Source: Pseudomonas citri | GTDB taxonomy: Bacteria; Pseudomonadota; Gammaproteobacteria; Pseudomonadales; Pseudomonadaceae | Direction of reading: 5' to 3' | Assembly (NCBI RefSeq): GCF_025336485.1 | Contig: NZ_JAODAB010000003.1 | Span: 186,001 to 250,000, forward strand | DNA: 64,000 nt | In this document: one piece after another, positions 27,790 to 36,634 of the stretch | Position numbering within the stretch: position 1 is the stretch's first letter | How the letters are laid out: every line of letters starts with the position of its first letter | Position numbers and translations under genes: made by a program | The notes under the pieces: generated by a model | What the model was told of the DNA's origin: nothing | What the model saw: the letters and a program-made list of their open reading frames with translations, nothing else | The model's database searches: none

Positions 27790-28470
27790 ATGCGTGCCAC
27801 TGCCCTTTCCCTGCTGCTCTGCATAGCCTGTACGGCGCAAGCGGCCTCGATACCCGTTGCCGCCCTGCCCGGCGGCATGCTGGTCTTCAAACCCGTGCAA
27901 AGCGTGCGCGAACGCAAGTTCAGCGACATCGTCGAGCAGAAAACCGATTTCAGTTGCGGCGCCGCCGCGCTGGCCACGGTGCTGCGCCAGGCCTATTGGC
28001 TGGACGTCGACGAAGAACATGTCATCAAAGGCATGTTGGTCAATGCCGACCAGAACCTGGTTCGCACCCAAGGGTTTTCCATGCTCGATATGAAGCGCTA
28101 CGTGGAAACCATCGGCATGCGTGCCCGAGGCTATCGGATTCCGCCGGAAAAGCTCGAAGCGGTGACGATTCCGGTGGTCGTGCTGATGGAAATCCGTGGC
28201 TACAAGCACTTCGTGGTGTTGCAGCGTGCCGACAAGCAATGGGTCTACATCGGCGACCCGGTGCTGGGGCACAAGCGCTATGCTCATGACGATTTCGTCA
28301 AAGGCTGGAACGGCATCGTCTTCGCGATTGTCGGCCCCGGCTATGACAAAACCAATGCCCTACGCAGCCCTCCGCAACCGCTGACAGCCCGTAACAAGCT
28401 GGACGGCTTCAACCCGGTCAGGGATGCAGAGCTGATGGATTTTGGCTTCATACAAAGCGACTTTTTCTAA
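27790..28470 (+). CDS. fapD: FapD, C39-family cysteine protease of the fap operon
   Basis: 226 residues with a signal peptide (1-19). The peptidase C39 domain has catalytic Cys56 in DFSCGAAALATVL, His140 in YKHFVVLQ and Asp156 in GDPVLG. C39 enzymes usually remove leader peptides during export; FapD is required for Fap secretion and is the operon's processing protease. Unlike bacteriocin exporters it has no ABC transporter domains and acts as a free periplasmic enzyme. Confidence 0.94.
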   Translation: MRATALSLLLCIACTAQAASIPVAALPGGMLVFKPVQSVRERKFSDIVEQKTDFSCGAAALATVLRQAYWLDVDEEHVIKGMLVNADQNLVRTQGFSMLDMKRYVETIGMRARGYRIPPEKLEAVTIPVVVLMEIRGYKHFVVLQRADKQWVYIGDPVLGHKRYAHDDFVKGWNGIVFAIVGPGYDKTNALRSPPQPLTARNKLDGFNPVRDAELMDFGFIQSDFF

Positions 28471-28544
28471 TCGCCGATCTTTCCAATTGCTGACCACTGC
28501 CAACGAAAAAAAACAAAAGGAGCAGGACGCTCCGGGAGCAGGAC

Positions 28545-29291
28545 ATGAACACTTCACACTGGCTCTCGCTGGCCTGCCTGGTCGCGACTGCCTCGGGCTA
28601 CGCCCATGCCGGATTCAAACCCATCGAGGTCCAGGACCAGGAGCTTGCCGAGCTGCGCGGTCGTTATGTCATGCCCGGGCGAGTCATCAGCTTCGGCATT
28701 GTCATGAGCAGCACCTGGCGCAACGCCAGCGGTGACGTGATTGGCGCCACCAGTTCCATGCAGATCCAGGCCAGCACGGTCAAACCCCAATTCTACGTTT
28801 CCACCATCAAGCAGACCGGCAATGGCCACGCCCCGGAACAGGGCAACGGCAACATTACCGGTGGCGCCGGCCTGGGCTCCAGCCAGGGCGTGACGCAAAG
28901 CGTCCGCGCCGCAGGCGACGGCAACACCGCCTACAACAACGTCAGCATCAATGTGAAGGAGAGCAACCAGGCGACAGCGCTGGCGCCCTCCCAAGGCCAG
29001 TTGCTGACCCGGGGCCAGACCATCAGCGGCAGCAATGCCGCCGGCAGCGTCGCGGTCACCGCCACCGGCAGCGGTGTACAGATGGCGATCCAGGCCAACC
29101 ATAACCAGGGCAGTACGCTGCAACAGGTGGCCCAGGGCGGCTTGCTGCAAAACACCCGTCTGCTGGGCAACAGCAACCTGGTGAACAACCTGACGCAACT
29201 CAACGTGGTGTTGAACAACAACGGCCCCAGCGCCGGGGCATTGGACTGCAACCTGACCCAACTGCGAGGTCTGCGCAATCTTGGATATTGA
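28545..29291 (+). CDS. fapE: FapE, minor fibre component
   Basis: 248 residues with a signal peptide (1-18, ending GYAHA). It has Gly/Asn/Gln-rich repeats that resemble FapB/FapC in composition (GAGLGSSQGVTQSVRAAGDG; LLGNSNLVNNLTQLNVVLN). The C terminus has a single cysteine (ALDCNL) rather than a CxxC pair. FapE is found in small amounts in Fap fibres and is needed for export. The upstream spacer has an A-rich run (28502-28518) and two ribosome-site-like GGAG sequences. Confidence 0.92.
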   Translation: MNTSHWLSLACLVATASGYAHAGFKPIEVQDQELAELRGRYVMPGRVISFGIVMSSTWRNASGDVIGATSSMQIQASTVKPQFYVSTIKQTGNGHAPEQGNGNITGGAGLGSSQGVTQSVRAAGDGNTAYNNVSINVKESNQATALAPSQGQLLTRGQTISGSNAAGSVAVTATGSGVQMAIQANHNQGSTLQQVAQGGLLQNTRLLGNSNLVNNLTQLNVVLNNNGPSAGALDCNLTQLRGLRNLGY

Positions 29292-29336
29292 TCTACGCTG
29301 ATTCGCGATCATTGGGCAAATAGGGACGGCATATTC

Positions 29337-30620
29337 ATGTATCGATCCGTATCGTTGCGCGCTGTGATGTGTTTGAGCACGTTGTTCCCGGCGGCCGTGT
29401 TGCAAGCGGCACCCGATGCGGACATCGAGGCCCTGAAACAGGAACTTCTCGAACTCAAGCAACGATACGAGGTCCAGCAGAAGGCCCTGGCGGTGCTCGA
29501 ACAGCGGGTTCGTCAAGTGGAGGACCAGCCTGCGCCGCCGGCCCCCAAACGCCTGGTTAAATCCCCGTCAGACATGAAAGGCAACCAGACCGTCGCCGGC
29601 GGTGGCGCGGCCACGTCCGGCGGCAGCGGCTATGGGCAATCGCTCGCCGATGATTCCCAGCCGGCCCAGAGCGTCTCCAATCTCTATGACGAAGCCAGCG
29701 GTTTCTTCGGTGGCGGTAAATTCAGTTTCGAGACGGGCGTGACCTATTCGCGCTACGACACGCGACAACTGATCCTCAACGGTTTCCTGGCCCTGGATTC
29801 GATTTTCCTGGGCAACATCAACCTGGACCGGATCAAGGCCGACACCTGGACCCTGGACCTCACCGGTCGCTACAACTTCGACAATCGCTGGCAGTTCGAT
29901 CTCAACGTGCCGGTGATCTACCGCGAATCCACCTACCAGTCCGGCGGCGCGAACAATGGCGCTGCCGGCGTCACCAGCGAAGAAACGGTCACCCGGGATC
30001 CCACCATTGGCGACGTCAACTTCGGCATCGCCTACAAGTTCATGGACGAATCGGTCGACAGCCCGGACGCCGTGGTCACGCTGCGGGTCAAGGCGCCGAC
30101 CGGCAAGGACCCGTTCGGCATCAAGTTGCGCCAATCCCAGGCCAACACCAACCTGTTCGTGCCTGAAGACCTGCCCACCGGCAACGGCGTCTGGTCGATC
30201 ACCCCCGGGCTTTCGCTGGTCAAGACCTTCGACCCGGCCGTGTTGTTCGGCACCCTGGCCTACACCCACAACTTCGAAGAGTCGTTCGATGACATCAGCT
30301 CCACCGTCAATCAGAAAGTCCCAGGCAAGGTGCGCATCGGCGACAGCTTCCAGATTGGCGCCGGTGTGGCATTTGCCTTGAACGAGAAAATGAGCATGTC
30401 GTTCTCGGTCTCGGACCTGATCCAGAAAAAGAGCAAGCTCAAGCAGGACGGCGGAGATTGGGAATCGGTGGTCTCCAGCGATGCCAACGCCGGCTACTTC
30501 AACATCGGCATGACCGTCGCCGCCAGCGACAACCTGACCATTGTGCCGAACCTGTCCATTGGCCTGACCGACGATGCGCCGGATTTCAGCTTCAGCCTGA
30601 AATTCCCGTATTACTTTTAA
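29337..30620 (+). CDS. fapF: FapF, outer-membrane secretion pore for Fap
   Basis: 427 residues. The signal peptide is 1-22 and an N-terminal trimeric coiled coil spans about 25-60 ([20 protein letters not shown]). A flexible Gly/Ser-rich linker (about 75-105) leads to a C-terminal beta-barrel ending in alternating strands and the terminal aromatic FPYYF that directs outer-membrane insertion. FapF trimers form the gated channel through which FapB, FapC and FapE leave the cell. It is the last gene of the operon. Confidence 0.94.
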   Translation: MYRSVSLRAVMCLSTLFPAAVLQAAPDADIEALKQELLELKQRYEVQQKALAVLEQRVRQVEDQPAPPAPKRLVKSPSDMKGNQTVAGGGAATSGGSGYGQSLADDSQPAQSVSNLYDEASGFFGGGKFSFETGVTYSRYDTRQLILNGFLALDSIFLGNINLDRIKADTWTLDLTGRYNFDNRWQFDLNVPVIYRESTYQSGGANNGAAGVTSEETVTRDPTIGDVNFGIAYKFMDESVDSPDAVVTLRVKAPTGKDPFGIKLRQSQANTNLFVPEDLPTGNGVWSITPGLSLVKTFDPAVLFGTLAYTHNFEESFDDISSTVNQKVPGKVRIGDSFQIGAGVAFALNEKMSMSFSVSDLIQKKSKLKQDGGDWESVVSSDANAGYFNIGMTVAASDNLTIVPNLSIGLTDDAPDFSFSLKFPYYF

Positions 30621-30634
30621 GGATGAAGCGAAAC

Positions 30635-30665
30635 CTGTGCGGGAGCGACCAAGCTCCCTCGCCAC
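30635..30665. repeat. REP element after fapF
   Basis: CTGTGCGGGAGCGACCAAGC followed by TCCCTCGCCAC is a degenerate REP palindrome between the convergent fapF and the sigma54 activator gene. No U-tract follows, so it is not a clear terminator. Confidence 0.6.
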
Positions 30666-30711
30666 GGTGGGCTGTTTGCGGCGTGAGTACTGGAGTGGGG
30701 CGGCCCCGGAT

Positions 30712-32037
30712 TCAGCGAATCTGATGCTTGTGCAGCAACCGATAGAAAGTCGGTCGCGACACCCCCAGCACCCGGGCGGCGACGCTCAGGTTATCGCTGT
30801 GGCGGTTAAGGACGTCGCTCAGCGCCTGGCGTTCGGCGCGGGTCTTGTAGTCTTCCAGGGTTCCGATAGGTGCGGCGACGCCTTGGAGGCCGTCCAGGCC
30901 AAGGTCGCGGGCTTCGATTTGCCGGCCCTCGGCCAGCACCAGGCCACGACGCACCCGGTTGGCCAATTCACGGACATTGCCGGGCCAGTCATGCATGCCC
31001 ATCGCCACCAGCGCATCTTCGCTGAAACTGCGCGGACGGCGACCGGTTTCCTGGCTATAGGTATGGGAAAAATGACTGGCCAGCATCGCCAGGTCGCCAT
31101 GTCGCTCGCGCAACGGCGCCATCACCACCTGCAGCACGTTCAAGCGGTAGTACAGGTCTTCACGAAAGCGCTTGTGCTCGATCGCCGCTTCAAGGTCCAC
31201 ATGGGTCGCCGCCAACACCCGCACATCGACCGCAATCGGCTGGCTGCCACCAACCCGCTCGATGCGTTTTTCCTGCAGGAAACGCAGCAGGTTGGCCTGC
31301 AATTCCATGGGCAGATCGCCTACCTCGTCGAGAAAAAGCGTGCCACCGTTGGCCGCCTCGATCCGCCCGATCTTGCGCTGATGCGCGCCGGTGAAGGCGC
31401 CCTTCTCATGACCGAACAATTCCGACTGGATCAAGTGCTCGGGGATCGCGCCACAGTTGATCGCAATGAATGGCTTGTTCCACCGGTGGGACTGGCGATG
31501 CAGGGTGCTGGCCACCAACTCCTTGCCTGTGCCGCTTTCGCCGCGAATCAGCACCGGCGACTCGGCAGGCGCCAGTTTGCTTAACAACTTGCGCAGTTCG
31601 CGCATCGGTTTGCTATCACCGAGCAGTTCATGTTCGGGTTGGCTGATGTGAATCGAACCCTGCCCGCGCAGGCGCCCCATGCCAAACGCCCGCCCCAGTG
31701 TCACCTGGACCCGGGACACGTCGAACGGCAAGGTATGGAAATCGAAAAACCACTCGCAGACGAAATCCCCCACATTCTTCAAGCGCAGCACTTCCTGGCT
31801 GAGCACCGCGATCCATTCCGCGCCACTGCGGCTGATCAGTTCCTTGACGGCTTCGGGACGCTCCAGATGAAACGGCTGCAGGCGTAGCAAGCCCACGTCA
31901 CAGCTTCGATCAGTGGCATGTTCGAGGGAACAACTCTCCACCTCCCAACCGATGCTGCGCAGGTCAGGTAACAGGCGATGGCAAGCATCGCAGGGATCAA
32001 CCACGAGCAGACGACGCGACGCACTGGCTTCGATCAT
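30712..32037 (-). CDS. Sigma54-dependent activator with degenerate receiver, next to fap
   Basis: 441 residues. A receiver-like N-terminal part (about 8-120) has LLRLQP where the phosphorylated Asp should be, so phosphorylation is unlikely. The AAA+ domain has Walker A GESGTGKE (166-173), the sigma54-contacting GAFTGA (213-218) and Walker [10 protein letters not shown] Fis-type helix-turn-helix follows at the end (NLSVAARVLGVSRPTFYRLL). It resembles VpsR/FleQ-like activators. The ATG at 32037 with AAGGA is chosen over 32100. The position suggests control of fap or biofilm genes, but no good sigma54 promoter was found before fapA, so the target is open. Confidence 0.88.
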   Translation of the reverse strand: MIEASASRRLLVVDPCDACHRLLPDLRSIGWEVESCSLEHATDRSCDVGLLRLQPFHLERPEAVKELISRSGAEWIAVLSQEVLRLKNVGDFVCEWFFDFHTLPFDVSRVQVTLGRAFGMGRLRGQGSIHISQPEHELLGDSKPMRELRKLLSKLAPAESPVLIRGESGTGKELVASTLHRQSHRWNKPFIAINCGAIPEHLIQSELFGHEKGAFTGAHQRKIGRIEAANGGTLFLDEVGDLPMELQANLLRFLQEKRIERVGGSQPIAVDVRVLAATHVDLEAAIEHKRFREDLYYRLNVLQVVMAPLRERHGDLAMLASHFSHTYSQETGRRPRSFSEDALVAMGMHDWPGNVRELANRVRRGLVLAEGRQIEARDLGLDGLQGVAAPIGTLEDYKTRAERQALSDVLNRHSDNLSVAARVLGVSRPTFYRLLHKHQIR

Positions 32038-32379
32038 GACTGATCCTTGGCGCCAAAATATGGAAATATGAGTAGAAACAGTCGTTTGGCAAACCTGCAT
32101 GTAACAGTAGCAAGAAGTTGACGCCCGCTTGTATCAATTGATTATTGGAAGTCTCGAAAAATGGTTATAAGCGAGCGTTTCGTTAGTTGCCGAACCGAAA
32201 AAACTTTCAGGACGCTTTCAAACAAAACCCTTGAAGCCAGGTCTGAAAGAAAATCGAAATTTATTCAAAGAATGTGTGACCCGCCCCCGGGTTCGGAACA
32301 TCAGTACAAGTAACTCCGCCGCACGGTACGCCCAACCGACGGCACATCATTTGATTGGGCACACTCAAGAGAAACTGCC
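32038..32379. other. Divergent control region upstream of the sigma54 activator and an 88-residue protein
   Basis: No gene. It is AT-richer than its surroundings. An interrupted inverted repeat runs from CTTTCAG (32204-32210) to CTGAAAG (32243-32249), with inner arms TTTCAA / TTGAA. This could be a regulator-binding site or RNA hairpin between the two divergent genes. I could not assign promoters with confidence. Confidence 0.35.
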
Positions 32380-32646
32380 ATGAACGCCCCGCTCCGTATC
32401 AACGAAGCTCTTTTGATCGCCGACCGCGCATTTCGTCCTTTCCAGTGCGTGGCCTGGGCTCCACAAGACGGTAATGGTGAACTTAACCTGACCGTCATCG
32501 ACCGTACCAATACCCATATTGGCCGCACCAAGATCCCAAGCACTGCCTATACCGATCCAGCCCAACTGGCCAATCTCTTGAAACAGGCCCGGGCCGAACT
32601 GAGTCAGGAAGGCTACAAACTGCAATCCTGGTCGATGCCTGAATAA
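32380..32646 (+). CDS. Small conserved hypothetical protein
   Basis: 88 residues, soluble, no signal peptide. It has a mixed beta/alpha pattern (FQCVAWAPQDGNGELNLTVID, then a helix QLANLLKQARAELSQEGY and a final strand). No family with a known role is recognised. Codon use is typical of the genome, and a hairpin terminator follows immediately, so it looks like an independently transcribed small gene. Confidence 0.75.
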   Translation: MNAPLRINEALLIADRAFRPFQCVAWAPQDGNGELNLTVIDRTNTHIGRTKIPSTAYTDPAQLANLLKQARAELSQEGYKLQSWSMPE

Positions 32647-32654
32647 ACCCTGAA

Positions 32655-32681
32655 AAAGCCTGTTATTTGATAACAGGCTTT
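32655..32681 (+). terminator. Hairpin terminator of the 88-residue gene
   Basis: AAAGCCTGTTA (32655-32665) pairs perfectly with TAACAGGCTTT (32671-32681) around TTTGA. The T-run is short, ending in TTTGC. It lies 8 bases after the stop codon. Confidence 0.75.
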
Positions 32682-32834
32682 GCAATGGCCCACAAAGTCA
32701 TTGTTCCGGCACGAATCGTCTCTCCTCCTGTCTGTAGAACATGACAGTTGTGCACTGTCGCGTTCAGGGATTGAATGTTGCCCTCATGCAGTCGTCGCTC
32801 TCATGAGCCGATCGATACGCAAGGAGAGGCATGC

Positions 32835-34124
32835 ATGCCCGATCAATACGCGTTTGCGGTATCCCGGGCAGAAGCCCGTGCCGGACAACTCGATCCAGGC
32901 TTTGCCAGTGCCGGCAAAGCCTGGATTCTTTTTCCCGACAGCACTTGCAGCCTGACCACGGGCCTGACCGTCGACCACGCCGGGCGGATCCTGCTGACCG
33001 CCCGGATCGATACGTCCCTGGGCAGCCGGTTCGGGCTGGCTCGGCTCAACCGCGATGGTTTAATGGATCCGGGCTTCGGCACCCACGGCTGCATCACCGG
33101 CGCGTTTGAAGACGGCTGCGAAGCGACCGCCGGTAAAGCCATCGAATTGCCCGACGGCAATATCCTCCTGTCCGGCCTGCATTATGAAAACCGCGACCGC
33201 ACTCTTCCTGCCCTGGCGCTGTTCGATCCACAGGGCCGCGCCGTCCAACACTTCGGCAACGGCGGCCGACAGGTCATCCGACTCTGTGGCAACCTCTCGC
33301 AAGGTTTGCGCGACCCTTGGCTACCGCCCGGCATACCGGGCCTTGAAGCCTGCGATATGCAAGTCCAGGCCGATGGCCGGATCCTGTTGCTGGCCAATCA
33401 TCACTTCCAATTGTCCGACCATGTCGGTGTACTGATCCGACTCTTGCCGGACGGTTCGCTGGATGCTTCGTTCAACGGTCGTGGCTTTGTCATGGTCCGA
33501 CGGTTGCTGAAAAACACCTGGCTCGGCTGCTTGCTGCTCCAGGCTGACGGCAACATTGTCGTCGGTGGCGCCATCGACTTTCCCCAACGAGGCCTGATCG
33601 CCCGCTACGACCCCAACGGCAAGCTCGATGACAGCTTCGGCGAGGACGGTTTCCTGTCCATCACCGTCCAGGATCGCAGCGTGATGGTCAACCAGGTCGT
33701 CCAGCACGGCAATGGTGATTTGCAAGCGTTTGGCAGCAGCCGCGACCCCACGCATTGCCTGTCCCTGAAAGTACGCCCGGACGGCAAGCCAGACCCGCAC
33801 TGCAATCAGGGGCAGTGCCGGCTGCTGGAGATGGGCCGCAACCCCAGCCAGTGGAGCGCCGCCCTGGTTCAGCCCGATGGCAAACTGGTAACCGCCGGCG
33901 CCACCCTTGGCGGCATCGAAGCCGACTTCGTGCTGGCCCGCCACCTGCCCAACGCCAGCCTCGATCCCAGCTTTGGACAAGGCAAGGGCTGGGTCCGCAC
34001 GCGACTCGGCTACAGCCTGGACACCGCCACGTCCTTGGCCGCACAGGCCGATGGCAAGATTCTGGTGGGCGGTTATTCGCTCCTGGGCAATTATCGAGCG
34101 GTGGTGGCGCGGTATTGGGCCTGA
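32835..34124 (+). CDS. Delta-60 repeat protein
   Basis: 429 residues built from about seven units of roughly 55-60 residues, each opened by a motif such as LDPGFASAGK, MDPGFGTHG, LDASFNGRG, LDDSFGEDG or LDPSFGQGKG and followed by strands like DGRILLTARI or DGKLVTAGAT. This is the delta-60 beta-propeller-like repeat. There is no signal peptide. The function of the family is unknown; surface or scaffold roles have been proposed. The start at 32835 follows AGGAGAGG. An in-frame extension to 32775 is less likely. Confidence 0.85.
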   Translation: MPDQYAFAVSRAEARAGQLDPGFASAGKAWILFPDSTCSLTTGLTVDHAGRILLTARIDTSLGSRFGLARLNRDGLMDPGFGTHGCITGAFEDGCEATAGKAIELPDGNILLSGLHYENRDRTLPALALFDPQGRAVQHFGNGGRQVIRLCGNLSQGLRDPWLPPGIPGLEACDMQVQADGRILLLANHHFQLSDHVGVLIRLLPDGSLDASFNGRGFVMVRRLLKNTWLGCLLLQADGNIVVGGAIDFPQRGLIARYDPNGKLDDSFGEDGFLSITVQDRSVMVNQVVQHGNGDLQAFGSSRDPTHCLSLKVRPDGKPDPHCNQGQCRLLEMGRNPSQWSAALVQPDGKLVTAGATLGGIEADFVLARHLPNASLDPSFGQGKGWVRTRLGYSLDTATSLAAQADGKILVGGYSLLGNYRAVVARYWA

Positions 34125-34223
34125 AGAAGCGTTGTGCGAAGGCCCTTTTTCATACAAGGCCCAGGCTTGATATTCGGATTCTCTTACGGCAAGTTGCGCG
34201 CTTCTAATTAAAAGGAGCAGCCG

Positions 34224-35726
34224 ATGTCCGGTTCAATGACCCAGGCTTTCGCGCATAACTTTCTGGGGCACTCACCACGCTGGTACAAGGCGTGCATCGT
34301 CACCTTCCTGATTCTCAACGCCGTGGTGCTGTGGACCCTGGGTCCGGTCGCCGCCGGCTGGATGCTGGTCATCGAGTTCATCTTCACCCTGGCCATGGCG
34401 CTCAAATGCTACCCGCTGATGCCCGGCGGGCTGTTGCTGCTCGAAGCCCTGGCCCTGCGCATGACCACGCCCCAGGCGCTGTACGACGAGCTGCTGCACA
34501 ACTTCCCAGTGATCCTGCTGCTGATGTTCATGGTCGCCGGGATCTATTTCATGAAGGACCTGTTGCTGTTCCTGTTTTCGCGGCTGCTCCTGGGCGTGCG
34601 CTCCAAGGCGGCACTGGCGCTGATGTTCTGCTTTCTTTCGGCTTTCCTGTCGGCATTCCTCGATGCGTTGACCGTCACCGCGGTGATCATCAGTGCCGCG
34701 ATGGGCTTTTATGCGGTCTATCACCGCGTGGCTTCGGGCAACGACCCGCGCCAGGACAGCAGCGTCGACGAAGACCATCAACTGCCGGCGCTGCATCATC
34801 AGGACCTGGAACAGTTCCGCGCGTTCTTGCGCAGCCTGCTGATGCACGGCGCCGTCGGCACCGCATTGGGCGGTGTGTGCACGCTGGTGGGTGAGCCGCA
34901 GAACCTGCTGATCGGCCATGAAATGGGCTGGCACTTCGCCGACTTCTTCATCAAGGTCGCCCCGGTCTCGCTGCCGGTGTTGGTGGCAGGCCTGGTGACC
35001 TGCGTGATGCTGGAGAAGCTGCGCTGGTTCGGTTATGGCACGCTGCTGCCGGATAACGTCCGCGCCGTGCTGGCCGACTACGCCGAGCAAGACAACCGCG
35101 AGCGCACCGCACGCCAACGTGCCGCGCTGATTGTCCAGGGTATCGCCGCGCTGATCCTGATCGTGGCCCTGGCCCTGCACATCGCCGAAGTCGGCCTGAT
35201 CGGCCTGACGGTCATTGTCTTGATTACTGCCTTCACCGGCATCACCGACGAGCACCGGCTCGGCAACGCCTTCAAGGACGCGATGCCGTTCACTTCGCTG
35301 CTGGTGGTGTTCTTTGCGGTAGTGGCGGTCATCCATGACCAGCAGTTGTTCACACCGCTGATCCAATGGGTGCTGGCCCTGCCCGTCGATCGCCAGCCGG
35401 GCATGCTGTTCATCGCCAACGGCCTGTTGTCGGCCATCAGCGACAACGTATTCGTCGCCACCATTTACATCACCGAAGTGAAGCAGGCCTTCGTTTCCGG
35501 CAGCATCAGCCGCGAACATTTCGAAACCCTGGCGGTGGCTATCAATACCGGCACCAACCTGCCCAGCGTCGCCACGCCCAATGGCCAGGCCGCGTTCCTG
35601 TTCCTGCTGACCTCGGCGATTGCCCCGCTGATTCGCCTGTCCTATGGCCGGATGGTCTGGATGGCCTTGCCCTACACCGTGGTAATGGGTGGCTTGGGGT
35701 GGTATGCGGTGACGTATTGGTTGTAG
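34224..35726 (+). CDS. nhaB: Na+/H+ antiporter NhaB
   Basis: 500 residues with about 12 membrane helices, the standard length for NhaB of gammaproteobacteria. Typical segments are [15 protein letters not shown] near the start, [42 protein letters not shown] and [22 protein letters not shown]. It exports sodium in exchange for protons for pH and salt balance. The ribosome site AAGGAG is 8 bases before the ATG. It is monocistronic and converges on the HAD phosphatase. Confidence 0.95.
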   Translation: MSGSMTQAFAHNFLGHSPRWYKACIVTFLILNAVVLWTLGPVAAGWMLVIEFIFTLAMALKCYPLMPGGLLLLEALALRMTTPQALYDELLHNFPVILLLMFMVAGIYFMKDLLLFLFSRLLLGVRSKAALALMFCFLSAFLSAFLDALTVTAVIISAAMGFYAVYHRVASGNDPRQDSSVDEDHQLPALHHQDLEQFRAFLRSLLMHGAVGTALGGVCTLVGEPQNLLIGHEMGWHFADFFIKVAPVSLPVLVAGLVTCVMLEKLRWFGYGTLLPDNVRAVLADYAEQDNRERTARQRAALIVQGIAALILIVALALHIAEVGLIGLTVIVLITAFTGITDEHRLGNAFKDAMPFTSLLVVFFAVVAVIHDQQLFTPLIQWVLALPVDRQPGMLFIANGLLSAISDNVFVATIYITEVKQAFVSGSISREHFETLAVAINTGTNLPSVATPNGQAAFLFLLTSAIAPLIRLSYGRMVWMALPYTVVMGGLGWYAVTYWL

Positions 35727-35750
35727 GGCTATTGCTGAGGTAGAGAAAAC

Positions 35751-35776
35751 CTGTGGCGAGGGCGCTTGCTCCCACA
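35751..35776. repeat. REP element between nhaB and the HAD gene
   Basis: CTGTGGCGAGGGCGCTTGCT followed by CCCACAG is a single REP between convergent genes. Confidence 0.65.
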
Positions 35777-35812
35777 GCCGAGCCAGGCTCCTGGCCATAC
35801 AGGCCAGGATTT

Positions 35813-36634
35813 CTAACGCGGGAGGATGTACCGCTCGATCGCCAAAGCCGCGCCGTCTTCGGTCACGGCAGCAGTGACCACATCGGCCTGACGCCTGATC
35901 GCCTCCTCCGCCTGCCCCATGGCAATCGACAATCCCGCACGGTGGAACATCGCCGGGTCGTTGCCTCCATCACCCATCGCCGCTGTCTGATGCAACGGCA
36001 CGTCGAGGAAGGCGGCCAGGGTCGACAAGGCCTCCCCCTTGTTGGCCTTCATTGCCGTGACGTCCAGGTAGATCGGTTGCGAACGCGAGACCTGGGCCTG
36101 CCCCTTGAGCAATGGATGCAGCCGCGCCTCCAGTTCCACCAGCAGATCGGTGTTGGCGCTGGTGGCGACGATCTTGTCCATGCGCTCCAGATAAGGTTCG
36201 AAACTCTCGACCTCCACCGGCGGATAGCCCAGGCCGCGGGTCTCCACAGGCACCATCGGACCGTTGGCGTCACGTACCAGCCATTGGTCGTCGGCAAACA
36301 CCCACACCTCGATGCCAGGTTGGTCGGCGTATAACGCCAGTGTCGTGAGCGCCGCTTCGACGGGCAGATAGTGCACGGCCAGGAAACTGCCGTCCGGATG
36401 AACCAGCGTGCCGCCGTTGAACGCGGCGGTGGGCAGGTCGACGCCAAACGCTTCGATGAATTGCAACATCGCCCGCGGCGGTCGCCCGGTGGCGAGGCTG
36501 AACAACACGCCAGACTCACGCAATGCGCGAACCGCTTCGATGGTGCGCTGGTTGAGTGTGTGATCGGGCAGCAGCAACGTGCCGTCCATGTCACTGAGCA
36601 AAAAACGGATGGGGGGCTTCACCTGGTCACTCAT
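35813..36634 (-). CDS. HAD-superfamily Cof-type sugar phosphatase
   Basis: 273 residues of the Cof/YidA subfamily. Motif I is LLSDMDGTLL (nucleophile Asp), motif II SLATGRPPRAM, and motifs III/IV KGEALSTL and AMGDGGNDPAMF. A C2B cap domain lies between. It probably dephosphorylates a sugar phosphate. Its start overlaps the zwf stop by four bases (ATGA), so it is the last gene of the gnd-zwf-HAD operon. That raises the chance of a substrate related to the pentose phosphate pathway, for example erythronate or gluconate phosphates; this is inference. Confidence 0.87.
   Translation of the reverse strand: MSDQVKPPIRFLLSDMDGTLLLPDHTLNQRTIEAVRALRESGVLFSLATGRPPRAMLQFIEAFGVDLPTAAFNGGTLVHPDGSFLAVHYLPVEAALTTLALYADQPGIEVWVFADDQWLVRDANGPMVPVETRGLGYPPVEVESFEPYLERMDKIVATSANTDLLVELEARLHPLLKGQAQVSRSQPIYLDVTAMKANKGEALSTLAAFLDVPLHQTAAMGDGGNDPAMFHRAGLSIAMGQAEEAIRRQADVVTAAVTEDGAALAIERYILPR

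Noticed and set aside
35078..35464. Antisense frame inside nhaB
   Set aside because: No signal of its own; nhaB is full length and conserved.
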